This document shows, piece by piece, positions 16,740 through 26,969 of a DNA stretch of 64,000 nt. The DNA lies in contig NZ_JANQNS010000015.1 in assembly GCF_028279465.1 (NCBI RefSeq), positions 62,001 to 126,000 of the forward strand, given 5' to 3'. Position 1 is the stretch's first letter; each line of letters begins with the position of its first letter. The notes beneath the pieces were generated by a model. That model did not search any database and was not told where the DNA came from. It saw only the letters and a program-made list of their open reading frames with translations. The position numbers were made by a program, and so were the translations under genes. The DNA comes from Parasphingopyxis sp. (lineage in GTDB: Bacteria > Pseudomonadota > Alphaproteobacteria > Sphingomonadales > Sphingomonadaceae).

Positions 16740-17765
16740 ATGGCCAAGACCGCACTTGTGACCGGGGGAACCGGATATATCGGCGGCGAGGTCATCGACC
16801 AGCTGCTCGCTAGGGGCTGGGCCGTGCACACGACCGTACGTTCCACGGCAAAAAGCGAACAGCGGCTGCGCGACCGCTGGCCCGATGCGGGCGAGCGGCT
16901 CAAGATATTCGAAGCCGACCTCGAGAGTGATGCCGGCTGGGCCGAGGCCAATGCCGGCTGCGATGCCGTTGCCCATGTCGCCTCGCCCTTTCCGCTGGCC
17001 GTGCCGGATAATGAGGACGAGCTGATCGTCCCCGCGCGTGAAGGCACGCTGCGCGCGCTGCGTTTCGCCAAGGAAGCCGGCGTGACACGCTTCGCCCAGA
17101 CATCATCGGTCGCTGCTATCGCCTATGGCCATGACGAGAGCCGCACCGAATTCGACGAAAGCGACTGGACAAAGATTGAGACGCCCGGTGTGGCGCCCTA
17201 TACGAAATCGAAGACGATCGCCGAACGCGCCGCGCGCGACTGGGTCGAAGCGAATGCGCCCGATATGGAGTTCTGCAGCGTCAACCCGACTGGCGTTTTC
17301 GGGCCTGTCGTCAACGACGATCTCTCGACCTCCATCGAGCTGATCAAGCGGCTGATCGACGGCAGCATGCCGATGATTCCCGAAATGGGCATCGGCGTCG
17401 TCGATGTCCGCGATGTCGCGAAAATCCATGTGCTAGCGCTCGAAGCGCCGGCCGAGAAGGTGCGCGGCGAACGCTTCGCGGCGGCCAACGGCTTTATGTG
17501 GACGCGGGAGATGGCGGAAGTGCTGCGCGCGCGGATCGGCGACAAGGCGCGCAAGGTGCCCAAACGCAAGATGCCCTATGTCATGGTTGCTATCCTCGCG
17601 CTGTTCATGCCGGCTATGCAACAGATCAAGGCCAATATCGGCAAGAAGCGCGTCACCTCCGGCCGCCATGCCGCTGAAACGCTGGGATTCGAATATATCC
17701 CCGCCGAACAGACCATCGTCGATACCGCCGAAAGCCTAGTCGCGCGGGGCGTCGTGACGCTCTGA
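16740..17765 (+). CDS. NAD-dependent epimerase/dehydratase, dihydroflavonol-4-reductase-like
   Basis: A 341-residue extended SDR. It starts with ALVTGGTGYIGGEVIDQLL (NAD(P) loop) and has THxV-type DFR features: VAHVASPFPL near residue 78, a serine in QTSSVAAIAYG near 120, YTKSKTIAERAA giving Tyr-x-x-x-Lys near 160, and VNPTGVFGP near 185. Bacterial members reduce aldehydes or ketones, and the natural substrate here is unknown. GGGAGGGAT-type spacing before the ATG supports the start. It lies 27 bases after mmsB and may be co-transcribed. Confidence 0.87.
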   Translation: MAKTALVTGGTGYIGGEVIDQLLARGWAVHTTVRSTAKSEQRLRDRWPDAGERLKIFEADLESDAGWAEANAGCDAVAHVASPFPLAVPDNEDELIVPAREGTLRALRFAKEAGVTRFAQTSSVAAIAYGHDESRTEFDESDWTKIETPGVAPYTKSKTIAERAARDWVEANAPDMEFCSVNPTGVFGPVVNDDLSTSIELIKRLIDGSMPMIPEMGIGVVDVRDVAKIHVLALEAPAEKVRGERFAAANGFMWTREMAEVLRARIGDKARKVPKRKMPYVMVAILALFMPAMQQIKANIGKKRVTSGRHAAETLGFEYIPAEQTIVDTAESLVARGVVTL

Positions 17766-17825
17766 TCCGTTGATTTTCGCCGCTGTTCCTGCTTCGACAG
17801 GCGAAACAGCACGTTAGGGGCGATC

Positions 17826-19358
17826 ATGCAGGATGTTATCGAGGATCTTGAACGCCGGCGGGAAGCCGCGCGGATGGGCGGCGGGCAGAAGCGTATCGAC
17901 GCGCAACACGCCAAGGGCAAACTCACGGCGCGCGAGCGGCTCGAAGTCCTGTTCGACGAGGGCTCGTTCGAGGAACTCGACATGTTCGTCGAGCACAATT
18001 GCACCGATTTCGGCATGGAGGAGCAGGTGATCCCGGGCGACGGCGTCGTCACCGGATCGGGTACGATCAACGGGCGACTCGTCTACGCGTTCAGCCAGGA
18101 CTTCACCGTGTTCGGCGGGTCGCTGTCGGAGCGGCATGCGGAAAAGATCTGCAAGGTCATGGACACGGCGATGAAGGTCGGCGCGCCGGTGATCGGGCTC
18201 AACGATAGCGGCGGCGCGCGCATCCAGGAGGGCGTGGCGAGCCTGGGCGGCTATGCCGAGGTGTTCCAGCGCAATGTGCTGGCGAGTGGTGTCGTGCCGC
18301 AGCTTTCGCTCATCATGGGCCCGTGCGCGGGTGGCGCGGTCTATAGCCCGGCGATGACCGACTTCATCTTCATGGTGAAGGATAGCTCCTACATGTTCGT
18401 GACCGGCCCCGATGTCGTGAAGACGGTCACCAACGAAGTCGTGACGCAGGAGGAACTGGGCGGCGCAGTCACCCACACCACAAAATCCGGCGTCGCCGAT
18501 GTCGCGTTCGAGAACGATATCGAGGCGCTGATGGCGGCGCGCGATTTCATCGATTACCTGCCCGCCTCGAACCGCGAAGAGGTGCCTGAGCGGCCGACGG
18601 CCGACGCCTGGGACCGCGAGGAACCGAGCCTCGACACGCTGATCCCGGCCAGCGCGACCATGCCCTATGACATGCATGAGTTGATCCGGAAGACGGTCGA
18701 CGAGGGCGAGTTCTTCGAGCTGCAACCCGCCCATGCCGCGAACATCATCATCGGTTTCGGCCGGATCGAGGGCCGCACGGTCGGCATCGTCGCCAACCAG
18801 CCGATGGTCCTCGCCGGGGTGCTCGATATCGCGGCGAGCAAGAAAGCCGGCCGCTTCGTGCGCTTCTGCGATGCCTTCGATATCCCGATCGTGACGTTCG
18901 TCGACGTGCCGGGCTTCCTCCCCGGCGTCGGGCAGGAGCATAACGGCATTATCAAGAATGGCGCGAAGCTGCTATTTGCCTATGCCGAGGCGACGGTGCC
19001 CAAGATCACGGTGATCACGCGCAAGGCCTATGGCGGGGCGTACGACGTGATGGCGTCAAAACATCTGCGCGGCGATTTGAATTACGCTTGGCCGACCGCC
19101 GAGATCGCGGTGATGGGCGCGAAGGGCGCGGTCGAGATCATCTTCCGCCAGGACCGCGACGATCCCGACAAGATCGCCGAGAAAACCAAGGAATATGAAG
19201 ACCGCTTCGCCAACCCCTTCGTCGCCGCCGCGAAAGGCTTTATCGACGAGGTCATCATGCCGCATTCGACGCGGCGGCGGGTTGCGCTGGGCCTACGGAA
19301 ACTGCGGAACAAGCAGCTCGAGAATCCGTGGAAGAAGCATGACAATATTCCGTTGTGA
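17826..19358 (+). CDS. pccB: Propionyl-CoA carboxylase, carboxyltransferase (beta) subunit
   Basis: A 510-residue carboxyltransferase. It transfers CO2 to propionyl-CoA, giving (S)-methylmalonyl-CoA, together with PccA (26970). Diagnostic segments are [20 protein letters not shown] at the N-terminus, [14 protein letters not shown] near 125, [16 protein letters not shown] near 163, and [19 protein letters not shown] near 360, ending in KKHDNIPL. These match PccB, in contrast to the MCC-type beta subunit at 730. A bulged hairpin (GCTGTT 17782-17787 with AACAGC 17805-17810) lies just upstream. It is the first gene of the propionate-to-succinyl-CoA set. Confidence 0.95.
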   Translation: MQDVIEDLERRREAARMGGGQKRIDAQHAKGKLTARERLEVLFDEGSFEELDMFVEHNCTDFGMEEQVIPGDGVVTGSGTINGRLVYAFSQDFTVFGGSLSERHAEKICKVMDTAMKVGAPVIGLNDSGGARIQEGVASLGGYAEVFQRNVLASGVVPQLSLIMGPCAGGAVYSPAMTDFIFMVKDSSYMFVTGPDVVKTVTNEVVTQEELGGAVTHTTKSGVADVAFENDIEALMAARDFIDYLPASNREEVPERPTADAWDREEPSLDTLIPASATMPYDMHELIRKTVDEGEFFELQPAHAANIIIGFGRIEGRTVGIVANQPMVLAGVLDIAASKKAGRFVRFCDAFDIPIVTFVDVPGFLPGVGQEHNGIIKNGAKLLFAYAEATVPKITVITRKAYGGAYDVMASKHLRGDLNYAWPTAEIAVMGAKGAVEIIFRQDRDDPDKIAEKTKEYEDRFANPFVAAAKGFIDEVIMPHSTRRRVALGLRKLRNKQLENPWKKHDNIPL

Positions 19359-19370
19359 GTGAGAAGATCT

Positions 19371-19619
19371 ATGAGTGATGTGGATTTGACAGTCGAGGTA
19401 ATCGAAAAGCCCGATCGGATGCGAAATGTCGTAATTATCAAACGTCCTGATGGGCACTTTTCATATTATGAGGCCCTGGGCGAAGGGGATCAAACCAAAT
19501 ACGAGATGTATCCAGATTTTACACCGTGGCCGAAGATGGTTGAAACTGCTGGAATATCCGAAACAGTGGAAAGTGCTAAGAAAGATGCATCTTCGAGAAT
19601 CGACTGGTTCCAGCTCTAA
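19371..19619 (+). CDS. Small hypothetical protein, AT-rich
   Basis: An 82-residue protein starting 12 bases after pccB (an ATG four codons earlier is possible). It reads as a compact acidic protein with VVIIKRPDGHFSYYEALGEG in the middle. No signal peptide, membrane segment or known motif is seen. Composition is visibly more AT-rich than pccB. Similar small AT-rich genes follow mccB (2339) and the mutase gene (25318). Confidence 0.65.
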   Translation: MSDVDLTVEVIEKPDRMRNVVIIKRPDGHFSYYEALGEGDQTKYEMYPDFTPWPKMVETAGISETVESAKKDASSRIDWFQL

Positions 19620-19683
19620 TGAGCTAGAAATTTCATGCCTTCATGCCTCGTAGCTCTTCTCGACGACGTTGCCGCAATAAATA

Positions 19684-19783
19684 CCGTCATTGCGAGCGTA
19701 GCGAAGCAATCCAGGGCCGAGTGCGCAACGCTCTGGATTGCCGCGTCGCCCTGAAACAAGTTCGGGTCTCCTCGCAATGACGG
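19684..19783. repeat. Palindromic intergenic repeat upstream of GIY-YIG gene
   Basis: A 100-base nested palindrome. Outer arms CCGTCATTGCGAG (19684-19696) and CTCGCAATGACGG (19771-19783) match exactly. Inner arms GCAATCCAG (19706-19714) and CTGGATTGC (19733-19741) match exactly too. It belongs to the same family as 20103-20193 on the other side of the small nuclease-like gene. Repeats beginning GTCATTGCGAG are widespread in alphaproteobacteria. Confidence 0.9.
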
Positions 19784-19805
19784 TGGTGGGTGAGGCGGGC
19801 ACGGC

Positions 19806-20096
19806 GTGAAGCAGCCTGCGGTCTATATGGTGGCGAACAGGCGGAATGGGGCGGTTTATACCGGTGTCACGTCCAATCTGGTGCAGCGGGTTTGGCAGCA
19901 TAAAGAAAGCACGTTTCCCGGTTTTTCAAAACGTTATGGCTGCAAGTTGCTCGTCTGGTTCGAGATGCACGAAACGATGGAAGCGGCGATTGCGCGGGAG
20001 AAGCAGATCAAGGGCGGATCGCGGAAGAAGAAGAAGCTGGCATTGATCGAGGTGGACAATCCGACATGGCAGGATTTGTATGAGGATATCACATGA
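19806..20096 (+). CDS. GIY-YIG domain endonuclease-like protein
   Basis: A 96-residue single-domain GIY-YIG protein. The two motif strands are VYMVANRRNG and AVYTGVTSNL, followed by the conserved arginine region VQRVWQHK and the metal-binding glutamate region in MEAAIAREKQIKG; a basic GGSRKKKK segment follows. Small proteins of this kind (UPF0213/YhbQ-like) have been described as having weak DNA-nicking activity in some cases, though their biological role is unclear. The gene starts 23 bases after one palindromic repeat and ends 7 bases before a second copy of the same repeat. A related gene with the same arrangement but different repeats lies at 29025-29312. Confidence 0.93.
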   Translation: MKQPAVYMVANRRNGAVYTGVTSNLVQRVWQHKESTFPGFSKRYGCKLLVWFEMHETMEAAIAREKQIKGGSRKKKKLALIEVDNPTWQDLYEDIT

Positions 20097-20102
20097 GTTC
20101 GC

Positions 20103-20193
20103 CCGTCATTGCGAGCGCAGCGAAGCAATCCAGAGCGGCTAGCTCGCCAGCCGCTCTGGATTGCTTCGTCGCCTGCGGCTCCTCGCAATGACG
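20103..20193. repeat. Palindromic intergenic repeat downstream of GIY-YIG gene
   Basis: The second copy of the repeat at 19684. Outer arms are CGTCATTGCGAG (from 20104) and CTCGCAATGACG (20182-20193). The central hairpin is perfect over 20 bp: 20121-20140 is the exact reverse complement of 20149-20168, with an 8-base loop. The near-perfect stem suggests recent spread or selection on structure. Confidence 0.92.
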
Positions 20194-20462
20194 TCGTTAA
20201 ACACTTCACACTCGGACATTTCCGCTGTCCTACATCACCATCAGCCTGCTAGGATCGGCGGCGGACGGTTGGACGGGCATTCGCGCCCAGGTTTCGGAAA
20301 AAATATGCGGGCATATGGAAGGTCACACACCACGCGCATCGCCTCTGCCGCGTTTGCCGGTTTTCCGGGGTTTTCAGGCGAAAGTCACAGCAAACAAATG
20401 CGGCCTTTGGTGTAAACGTACAGCTCACTTGGCGAGGATGAATTGACGAAAGATCGACGCCC
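20194..20462. other. Intergenic region without a gene
   Basis: After the repeat there are about 270 bases with no convincing reading frame. The stretch 20351-20395 contains near-repeats of TTTGCCGGTTTTCCGG and GTTTTCAGGCGAAA, and an isolated GTAAACGTA. It presumably holds the promoter and leader of the DUF808 gene at 20463, but no clear -35/-10 pair can be defended. Confidence 0.5.
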
Positions 20463-21449
20463 ATGCCCTCCGGCCTAGTCGCCCTTCTCGATGACGTCGC
20501 CGCCATCGCGCGCGCGTCCGCGGCATCGCTCGACGATATCTCGGTCGCCGCCAAGGCTTCCGCAGCGTCGCTAGACGACATCTCCGTCGCCGCGTCGCGG
20601 GCCGGGGCGAAGACGGCGGGTGTGGTCATCGACGATGCCGCCGTAACGCCGCGCTACGTCACCGGTTTCGATCCCTCGCGCGAGCTGCCGATGATCGCGC
20701 GGATTGCGCGCGGGTCGGTCTTCAACAAGATCGTTATCCTGCTGCCCGCCGCCGTGCTGCTTGGCCAGTTCGCGCCGTTTCTGATCCCCTATATCCTCAT
20801 CGTGGGCGGGCTGTTCCTCTGCTACGAGGCAGCCGAGAAGGTGCTCGAATGGTTTCACGTCGACGAGACGAACCTCCATGAAACGCCCGCGATCGTCGAG
20901 GGCGGGGAGCGCGAGGACGATATGGTCTCCGGCGCGATCCGCACGGACCTGATCCTCTCCGCCGAGATCATGGCGATAGCGCTATCCGAAGTGACCGACC
21001 AGGTCTGGTGGACGCAGGCGCTGATCCTTGCCGCGATCGGGATCGTGATTACGGCGGTCGTCTATGGCGCGGTCGCGCTGATCGTGAAGATGGACGATGT
21101 CGGCCTGCATCTCGCCAAGACGCGGGAAGGCGGGATGGCGGCGTTCGGGCGCGGGCTGGTCGGCTTCATGCCGAAGCTGCTGGCGTTCATCTCCGTCGTC
21201 GGCACGCTCGCCATGGCCTGGGTCGGCGGCGGGCTGCTCGTCCACAATATCGCGGCGATCGGCTGGCACGGGCCAGAACACTGGATCGAGGCGGTCGCGC
21301 ATCCGGTGGCCGGGATAATGCCCGCGGGGCTGCACGGCTTTATGGACTGGCTGGTCTTTGCCATATTGTCCGGGCTCGGCGGCGTGGCTATCGGCGCGGT
21401 GATCGCGCCCATCGTCCACCGCTTCATGCCGCATGGCGAGGCGCATTGA
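20463..21449 (+). CDS. DUF808 family inner-membrane protein (YedI-like)
   Basis: A 328-residue membrane protein. The N-terminal part is built of near-identical repeats (ASLDDISVAAKASAASLDD, then DDISVAAS), followed by GAKTAGVVIDDAAVTPRYVTG, a hallmark of the DUF808/YedI family. About six to eight membrane segments follow: near residues 83-125 (one or two), 160-176, 183-205, 228-255 and 290-310. The function of the family is unknown. It stands between the GIY-YIG gene and the methylmalonyl-CoA epimerase gene, with no evident link to propionate metabolism. Confidence 0.88.
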   Translation: MPSGLVALLDDVAAIARASAASLDDISVAAKASAASLDDISVAASRAGAKTAGVVIDDAAVTPRYVTGFDPSRELPMIARIARGSVFNKIVILLPAAVLLGQFAPFLIPYILIVGGLFLCYEAAEKVLEWFHVDETNLHETPAIVEGGEREDDMVSGAIRTDLILSAEIMAIALSEVTDQVWWTQALILAAIGIVITAVVYGAVALIVKMDDVGLHLAKTREGGMAAFGRGLVGFMPKLLAFISVVGTLAMAWVGGGLLVHNIAAIGWHGPEHWIEAVAHPVAGIMPAGLHGFMDWLVFAILSGLGGVAIGAVIAPIVHRFMPHGEAH

Positions 21450-21455
21450 GCTGTG

Positions 21456-21659
21456 ATGACATGGTGGAACTTGCTCGGGATCGCGGTCAGCCTAGTCTGG
21501 TTTTGGCTTGCCTTGCGAACATATCGACTGGGCAGGGTTCCCGGCACGGACCAGCCGAACCGCGCCGATCGTCCGGGACAGTTTTGGTTTGTCTTGCTGC
21601 TGTTCGTTAGCGGCGGGCTATATTTCCTAGTCAGCAACCTTACGAACTTGATGGATTAG
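21456..21659 (+). CDS. Small two-pass membrane protein, unknown function
   Basis: A 67-residue protein with two membrane helices (about residues 4-18 and 42-58) joined by a polar loop rich in R, P and D. The ATG at 21456 follows the DUF808 stop by six bases; a GTG one codon earlier is also possible. It ends four bases before the epimerase gene. Tight spacing on both sides supports it being translated. Confidence 0.65.
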   Translation: MTWWNLLGIAVSLVWFWLALRTYRLGRVPGTDQPNRADRPGQFWFVLLLFVSGGLYFLVSNLTNLMD

Positions 21660-21663
21660 ACTT

Positions 21664-22104
21664 ATGAAACTCGGCCCCCTCAACCATGTCGGCGTGGCGA
21701 CGCCCTCCATTCCCGACAGCATCGCCTTCTGGCGCGACATTATGGGCGCGACGAAGATTCACGAGCCGTTCGACATGCCCGCGCAGGGCGTGAAGGTGTG
21801 TTTCGTCGACACGCCTCCTTCGACAGGCTCAGGACAGGGAACGCAGATCGAGCTGATCGAGCCGTTGGGCGAGGATTCGCCCATCCACGGGTTCCTCAAG
21901 GCCAATCCGCTGGGTGGCCAGCATCATCTCTGTTTCGAGGTGCCGGATATCCATGAAGCCAAGGCCGAGTTCGAGGCGATGGGCAAGCGGGTGCTCGGAG
22001 AGCCCCGGATCGGTGCGCACGGCACGCTGATCTTCTTCGTCCACCCCAAGGATATGGGCGGCGTGCTGACCGAGATCATGGAAACGCCGAAAGAGGCGCA
22101 TTGA
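21664..22104 (+). CDS. mce: Methylmalonyl-CoA epimerase
   Basis: A 146-residue glyoxalase/VOC-fold protein. It interconverts (S)- and (R)-methylmalonyl-CoA, linking PCC to the mutase. Metal-ligand regions are LNHVGVATPS at the N-terminus, GGQHHLCFEV near residue 80 and the glutamate in GGVLTEIMETP near the end. Residues 51-59 (PPSTGSGQG) form an extra loop between strands, where the family as I recall has only one or two residues (VDLPNTQIELIEPL type). The underlying DNA, TCCTTCGACAGGCTCAGGAC, looks like a common intergenic repeat carried into the gene in frame. The conserved text resumes at once (QIELIEPLGE), so the enzyme is probably functional. Confidence 0.93.
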   Translation: MKLGPLNHVGVATPSIPDSIAFWRDIMGATKIHEPFDMPAQGVKVCFVDTPPSTGSGQGTQIELIEPLGEDSPIHGFLKANPLGGQHHLCFEVPDIHEAKAEFEAMGKRVLGEPRIGAHGTLIFFVHPKDMGGVLTEIMETPKEAH

Positions 22105-22140
22105 TCGGTTTGCCGGATTTGACTCATCAGCTTGGGCATG

Positions 22141-22158
22141 GTTTACGTTAACGTAAAC
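22141..22158. promoter_or_regulatory. 18-bp perfect palindrome upstream of crotonase gene, candidate LiuR-type operator
   Basis: GTTTACGTTAACGTAAAC is an exact palindrome 29 bases before the start codon of the crotonase gene at 22187. A TTGACT at 22119-22124 could be the -35 element. In published reconstructions that I recall, MerR-family LiuR regulators of branched-chain amino acid genes use A/T-flanked ACGT-based palindromes much like this. No MerR-type regulator gene is in the window, so the assignment is by motif resemblance only. Confidence 0.6.
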
Positions 22159-22186
22159 TAACGACATCCCCGGGAGACAGAACGCC

Positions 22187-22987
22187 ATGGCCGAATATGA
22201 AACCATCAAGCTCGCCGTTGCCGACACTATCACGACGATCACGCTGAACCGCCCGGAGCGATTGAACGCGATGCCGCCGGCCATGGCCGACGAGATTTCC
22301 GCCGCACTCGACGAGGCGCTGGGCGAGGGCGTGCGCTGCGTCATCATGACGGGCGAGGGCCGGGCCTTCTGCTCGGGCGCCGATCTTGCGGGCGGCGGCC
22401 GCGACGGCAGCAGCGAGATAAGCGGCGGCGATCGCGCCAAGGCCTCGCTCGACGGGCATTACAACCCGATGATGAAGAAGCTCGCAGAGCTGCCCGTGCC
22501 GCTGATCACGGCGGTGAAAGGGCCGGCGGCCGGCGTCGGCTGTTCGGCGGGTCTTGCCGGCGATTTCGTGATTTGCGGGGAATCGGCCTATTTCCTCCAG
22601 GCGTTCGTGAACATTGGCCTCGTGCCCGATGGCGGCGCGACATGGATGTTGCCGCGCCTGATCGGCAAGGCGCGCGCCTTCGAGATGATGATGCTCGGCG
22701 AGAAGATTCCGGCGGATAAGGCGCTCGAATGGGGCATGGCGTACAAGGTCGTGCCCGACGATGCTTTGATGGACGAGGCGCGGGCGCTCGCCGAACGGCT
22801 CGCCAAAGGCCCGACCAAGGCGCTGGGTCTGATGCGCCGCACGGTGATGGAGAATCTCGAGCGCGACTATTCGGACGCGCTGGATGCCGAAGCCAATGCC
22901 CAGCGCGAGGCGGGCAACAGCCAGGACGCCGTGATCGGCGCGGTCGCCTTCCTTAAGAAAGAAAAGGCGCAATTTACCGGGCAGTAG
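22187..22987 (+). CDS. Enoyl-CoA hydratase/isomerase family protein
   Basis: A 266-residue crotonase-fold protein. The oxyanion segments are AFCSGADLAGGGRDG near residue 65 and KGPAAGVGCSAGLAGDFVI near 110. NIGLVPDGGATWMLPRLIG carries Asp rather than Glu at the second acid position, a pattern seen in PaaG-like isomerases and hydratases. The exact reaction cannot be assigned. It has its own palindromic operator-like site and lies between the epimerase and mutase genes. Confidence 0.88.
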   Translation: MAEYETIKLAVADTITTITLNRPERLNAMPPAMADEISAALDEALGEGVRCVIMTGEGRAFCSGADLAGGGRDGSSEISGGDRAKASLDGHYNPMMKKLAELPVPLITAVKGPAAGVGCSAGLAGDFVICGESAYFLQAFVNIGLVPDGGATWMLPRLIGKARAFEMMMLGEKIPADKALEWGMAYKVVPDDALMDEARALAERLAKGPTKALGLMRRTVMENLERDYSDALDAEANAQREAGNSQDAVIGAVAFLKKEKAQFTGQ

Positions 22988-22989
22988 CT

Positions 22990-23145
22990 CCTCTCCCCTT
23001 GCGGGAGAGGACAACGGAGACTTGGCAGCTTGCTGCCTAGTCGGAGTCGGAGAGGGGTGCCATGGCTACCACGCTCGCTTTCGCTCGCTCTGTTTCCCCT
23101 CTCCCTGAGCGCTTCGCGCTCGTCCCTCTCCCGCAAGGGGAGAGG
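22990..23145. repeat. Intergenic palindromic repeat of the CTCTCCC family
   Basis: The ends CCTCTCCCCTTGCGGGAGAG (from 22990) and CCTCTCCCGCAAGGGGAGAG (from 23125) are exact reverse complements over 21 bp, 114 bases apart. Each end is also an imperfect hairpin. The inside has further small palindromes (for example GAGCGCTTCGCGCTC at 23107-23121). It fills the gap before the mutase gene and is related to 4993-5157. Confidence 0.85.
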
Positions 23146-23182
23146 GAGACAAAACGCAGATGCCGCGTTAAGTAACCGCCCT

Positions 23183-25317
<2,135 letters not shown>

Positions 25318-25318
<1 letters not shown>

Positions 25319-25512
25319 TGGCTAAAGAACAAAAAGAGCTAACGCCGGGCAAATGTTACGGTCATTTCATGGTCCGTCTTTTGGATCTCGAAGACATTGC
25401 CGCTTTGTCGGGTTACTCTGAGCGCGGACAGAAGCTACTTAGCGAGGCGCGCAAGGAGTTCTGGGGGGAGTTTACGGAACGCCATCCAAACCAGTGGAGC
25501 GATGAAAAGTAG
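25318..25512 (+). CDS. Small hypothetical protein
   Basis: A 64-residue protein overlapping the mutase stop by one base. It contains GHFMVRLLDLEDIAALSGYS and ends in charged residues, with no signal peptide or membrane segment. Composition is less GC-rich than the mutase gene. I do not recognise it. It is the third small AT-leaning gene tied to an acyl-CoA gene in this window. Confidence 0.6.
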
Positions 25513-25542
25513 CGGTATTATGTTTCATCAAAGGACACTGAA

Positions 25543-26547
25543 TTGACCGAAATCCGTACCGATTGGACGCGCGAGGAGATCGCCGATCTCTTCGACCTGC
25601 CGTTTCACGAGCTGATGTGGCGGGCGCAGACCGTCCATCGCGAGAATCATGCGGCGGGCGAGGTGCAGCTCTGTACGCTGCTGTCGATCAAGACCGGCGG
25701 CTGCCCGGAGGATTGCGGCTATTGCTCGCAGTCGGTCCATGCAGATAGCGGGGTCGAGGCGACCAAGCTGATGGATGTCCGCCAGGTGCTGCAATCGGCA
25801 GCGCAGGCGAAGGATGCCGGGTCGCAGCGTTTCTGCATGGGGGCGGCCTGGCGCAACCCGAAAGACCGCGACATGCCGGCGATCGTCGAGATCGTGAAGG
25901 GCGTCCGCGAGATGGGCATGGAAACCTGCATGACGCTTGGCATGCTGACGCCCAAACAGGCGGAGATGCTCGCCGAAGCCGGTCTCGATTATTACAACCA
26001 CAATATCGATACGTCGCCCGAACGCTATGAAGAGGTGATCACGACGCGGAAGTTCGAGGAGCGGATCGAAACGCTGGGGCATGTCCGCGACGCCGGGATC
26101 AATGTCTGTTCGGGCGGCATTGTCGGCATGGGCGAGAGCCGTGAGGACAGGGTCGGGTTCCTGCATGCGCTGGCGACGCTCGAACGGCATCCGGAAAGCG
26201 TGCCCGTGAATGCGCTGGTGCCCGTGAAAGGCACCGTGCTCGGCGACATCCTTCACGATGTGCCCGAGGCGAAGATCGACGATCTGGAATTCGTCCGCAC
26301 GGTGGCGGTGGCGCGGATTACGATGCCGCGTTCGATGGTGCGGCTATCGGCGGGCCGCGAAAGCATGAGCGAAGCCGTGCAGGCGTTGTGCTTCCTCGCC
26401 GGGGCGAACTCGATCTTTACCGGCGACAAGCTGCTGACCACCGGCAATCGCGGCGACGATGCCGATGCGGAATTGTTCGAGAAGCTAGGCCTCGTGCCGC
26501 TCGACGGCGAAGAGCCGGCGCGCGCGGATCTGGTCGCGGCGGAGTAG
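25543..26547 (+). CDS. bioB: Biotin synthase
   Basis: A 334-residue radical SAM enzyme that inserts sulfur into dethiobiotin. The [4Fe-4S] cysteines C54, C58 and C61 lie in [13 protein letters not shown]. Further signatures are [17 protein letters not shown] near residue 148, [17 protein letters not shown] near 187 and [14 protein letters not shown] near 286. The start is a TTG at 25543, which gives the usual N-terminus. The other biotin genes (bioF, bioA, bioD) are absent. Its place between the mutase and pccA fits local supply of biotin to the two carboxylases. Confidence 0.95.
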   Translation: MTEIRTDWTREEIADLFDLPFHELMWRAQTVHRENHAAGEVQLCTLLSIKTGGCPEDCGYCSQSVHADSGVEATKLMDVRQVLQSAAQAKDAGSQRFCMGAAWRNPKDRDMPAIVEIVKGVREMGMETCMTLGMLTPKQAEMLAEAGLDYYNHNIDTSPERYEEVITTRKFEERIETLGHVRDAGINVCSGGIVGMGESREDRVGFLHALATLERHPESVPVNALVPVKGTVLGDILHDVPEAKIDDLEFVRTVAVARITMPRSMVRLSAGRESMSEAVQALCFLAGANSIFTGDKLLTTGNRGDDADAELFEKLGLVPLDGEEPARADLVAAE

Positions 26548-26551
26548 GGCG

Positions 26552-26947
26552 ATGCTCGGCCTGACCCTCTTTGTGATGATGCAATTCACGCCTAATGCGG
26601 AGACCTGCGCCGATAGCGGTAATCTGCCGCAGCAGCATATGAATGCCTGCGCCTATTGGGATTTTCGGCAGGCTGACGGAGAGCTCAACGCGGTCTATGA
26701 GCAGGTCATCGACTATGCGCGCGGTAACCTGTCCTACATGCCCGATGGCGATACGCGTCCGTCCGGCGAAGAGCGCATCCGCCGCGCCCAGCGCGCCTGG
26801 ATCACGCTGCGCGACGAGCATTGCGAGGCTTGGTCCTATCATATGATCGGCGGCAGTGCGGAGCCCTTGCTGTTCCATGGCTGCCGCGCGCAAATGACCC
26901 GCGAGCGCACGGAAGAGCTGCGTGCATTGATGATCGAAGATCAATAG
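26552..26947 (+). CDS. DUF1311/LprI-like exported protein
   Basis: A 131-residue protein resembling the LprI/DUF1311 domain (lysozyme-inhibitor-like). Typical features are NACAYWDFRQADGELNAVYE and later RRAQRAWITLRDEHCEAWSY, with C25, C33, C90 and C108 placed as in disulfide-bonded periplasmic members. The first dozen residues are hydrophobic and short, so export is likely but the signal peptide is weak. It sits between bioB and pccA with a four-base gap. Confidence 0.8.
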   Translation: MLGLTLFVMMQFTPNAETCADSGNLPQQHMNACAYWDFRQADGELNAVYEQVIDYARGNLSYMPDGDTRPSGEERIRRAQRAWITLRDEHCEAWSYHMIGGSAEPLLFHGCRAQMTRERTEELRALMIEDQ

Positions 26948-26969
26948 GTTTCAGGGAGTTGCTAGGGGC

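Noticed and set aside
19684-20193. CRISPR-like array
   Set aside because: There are only two copies, both palindromic, separated by a gene; no regular spacers.
22988-23182. Possible cobalamin riboswitch before the mutase gene
   Set aside because: The gap is filled by a palindromic repeat and shows no B12-box-like sequence.
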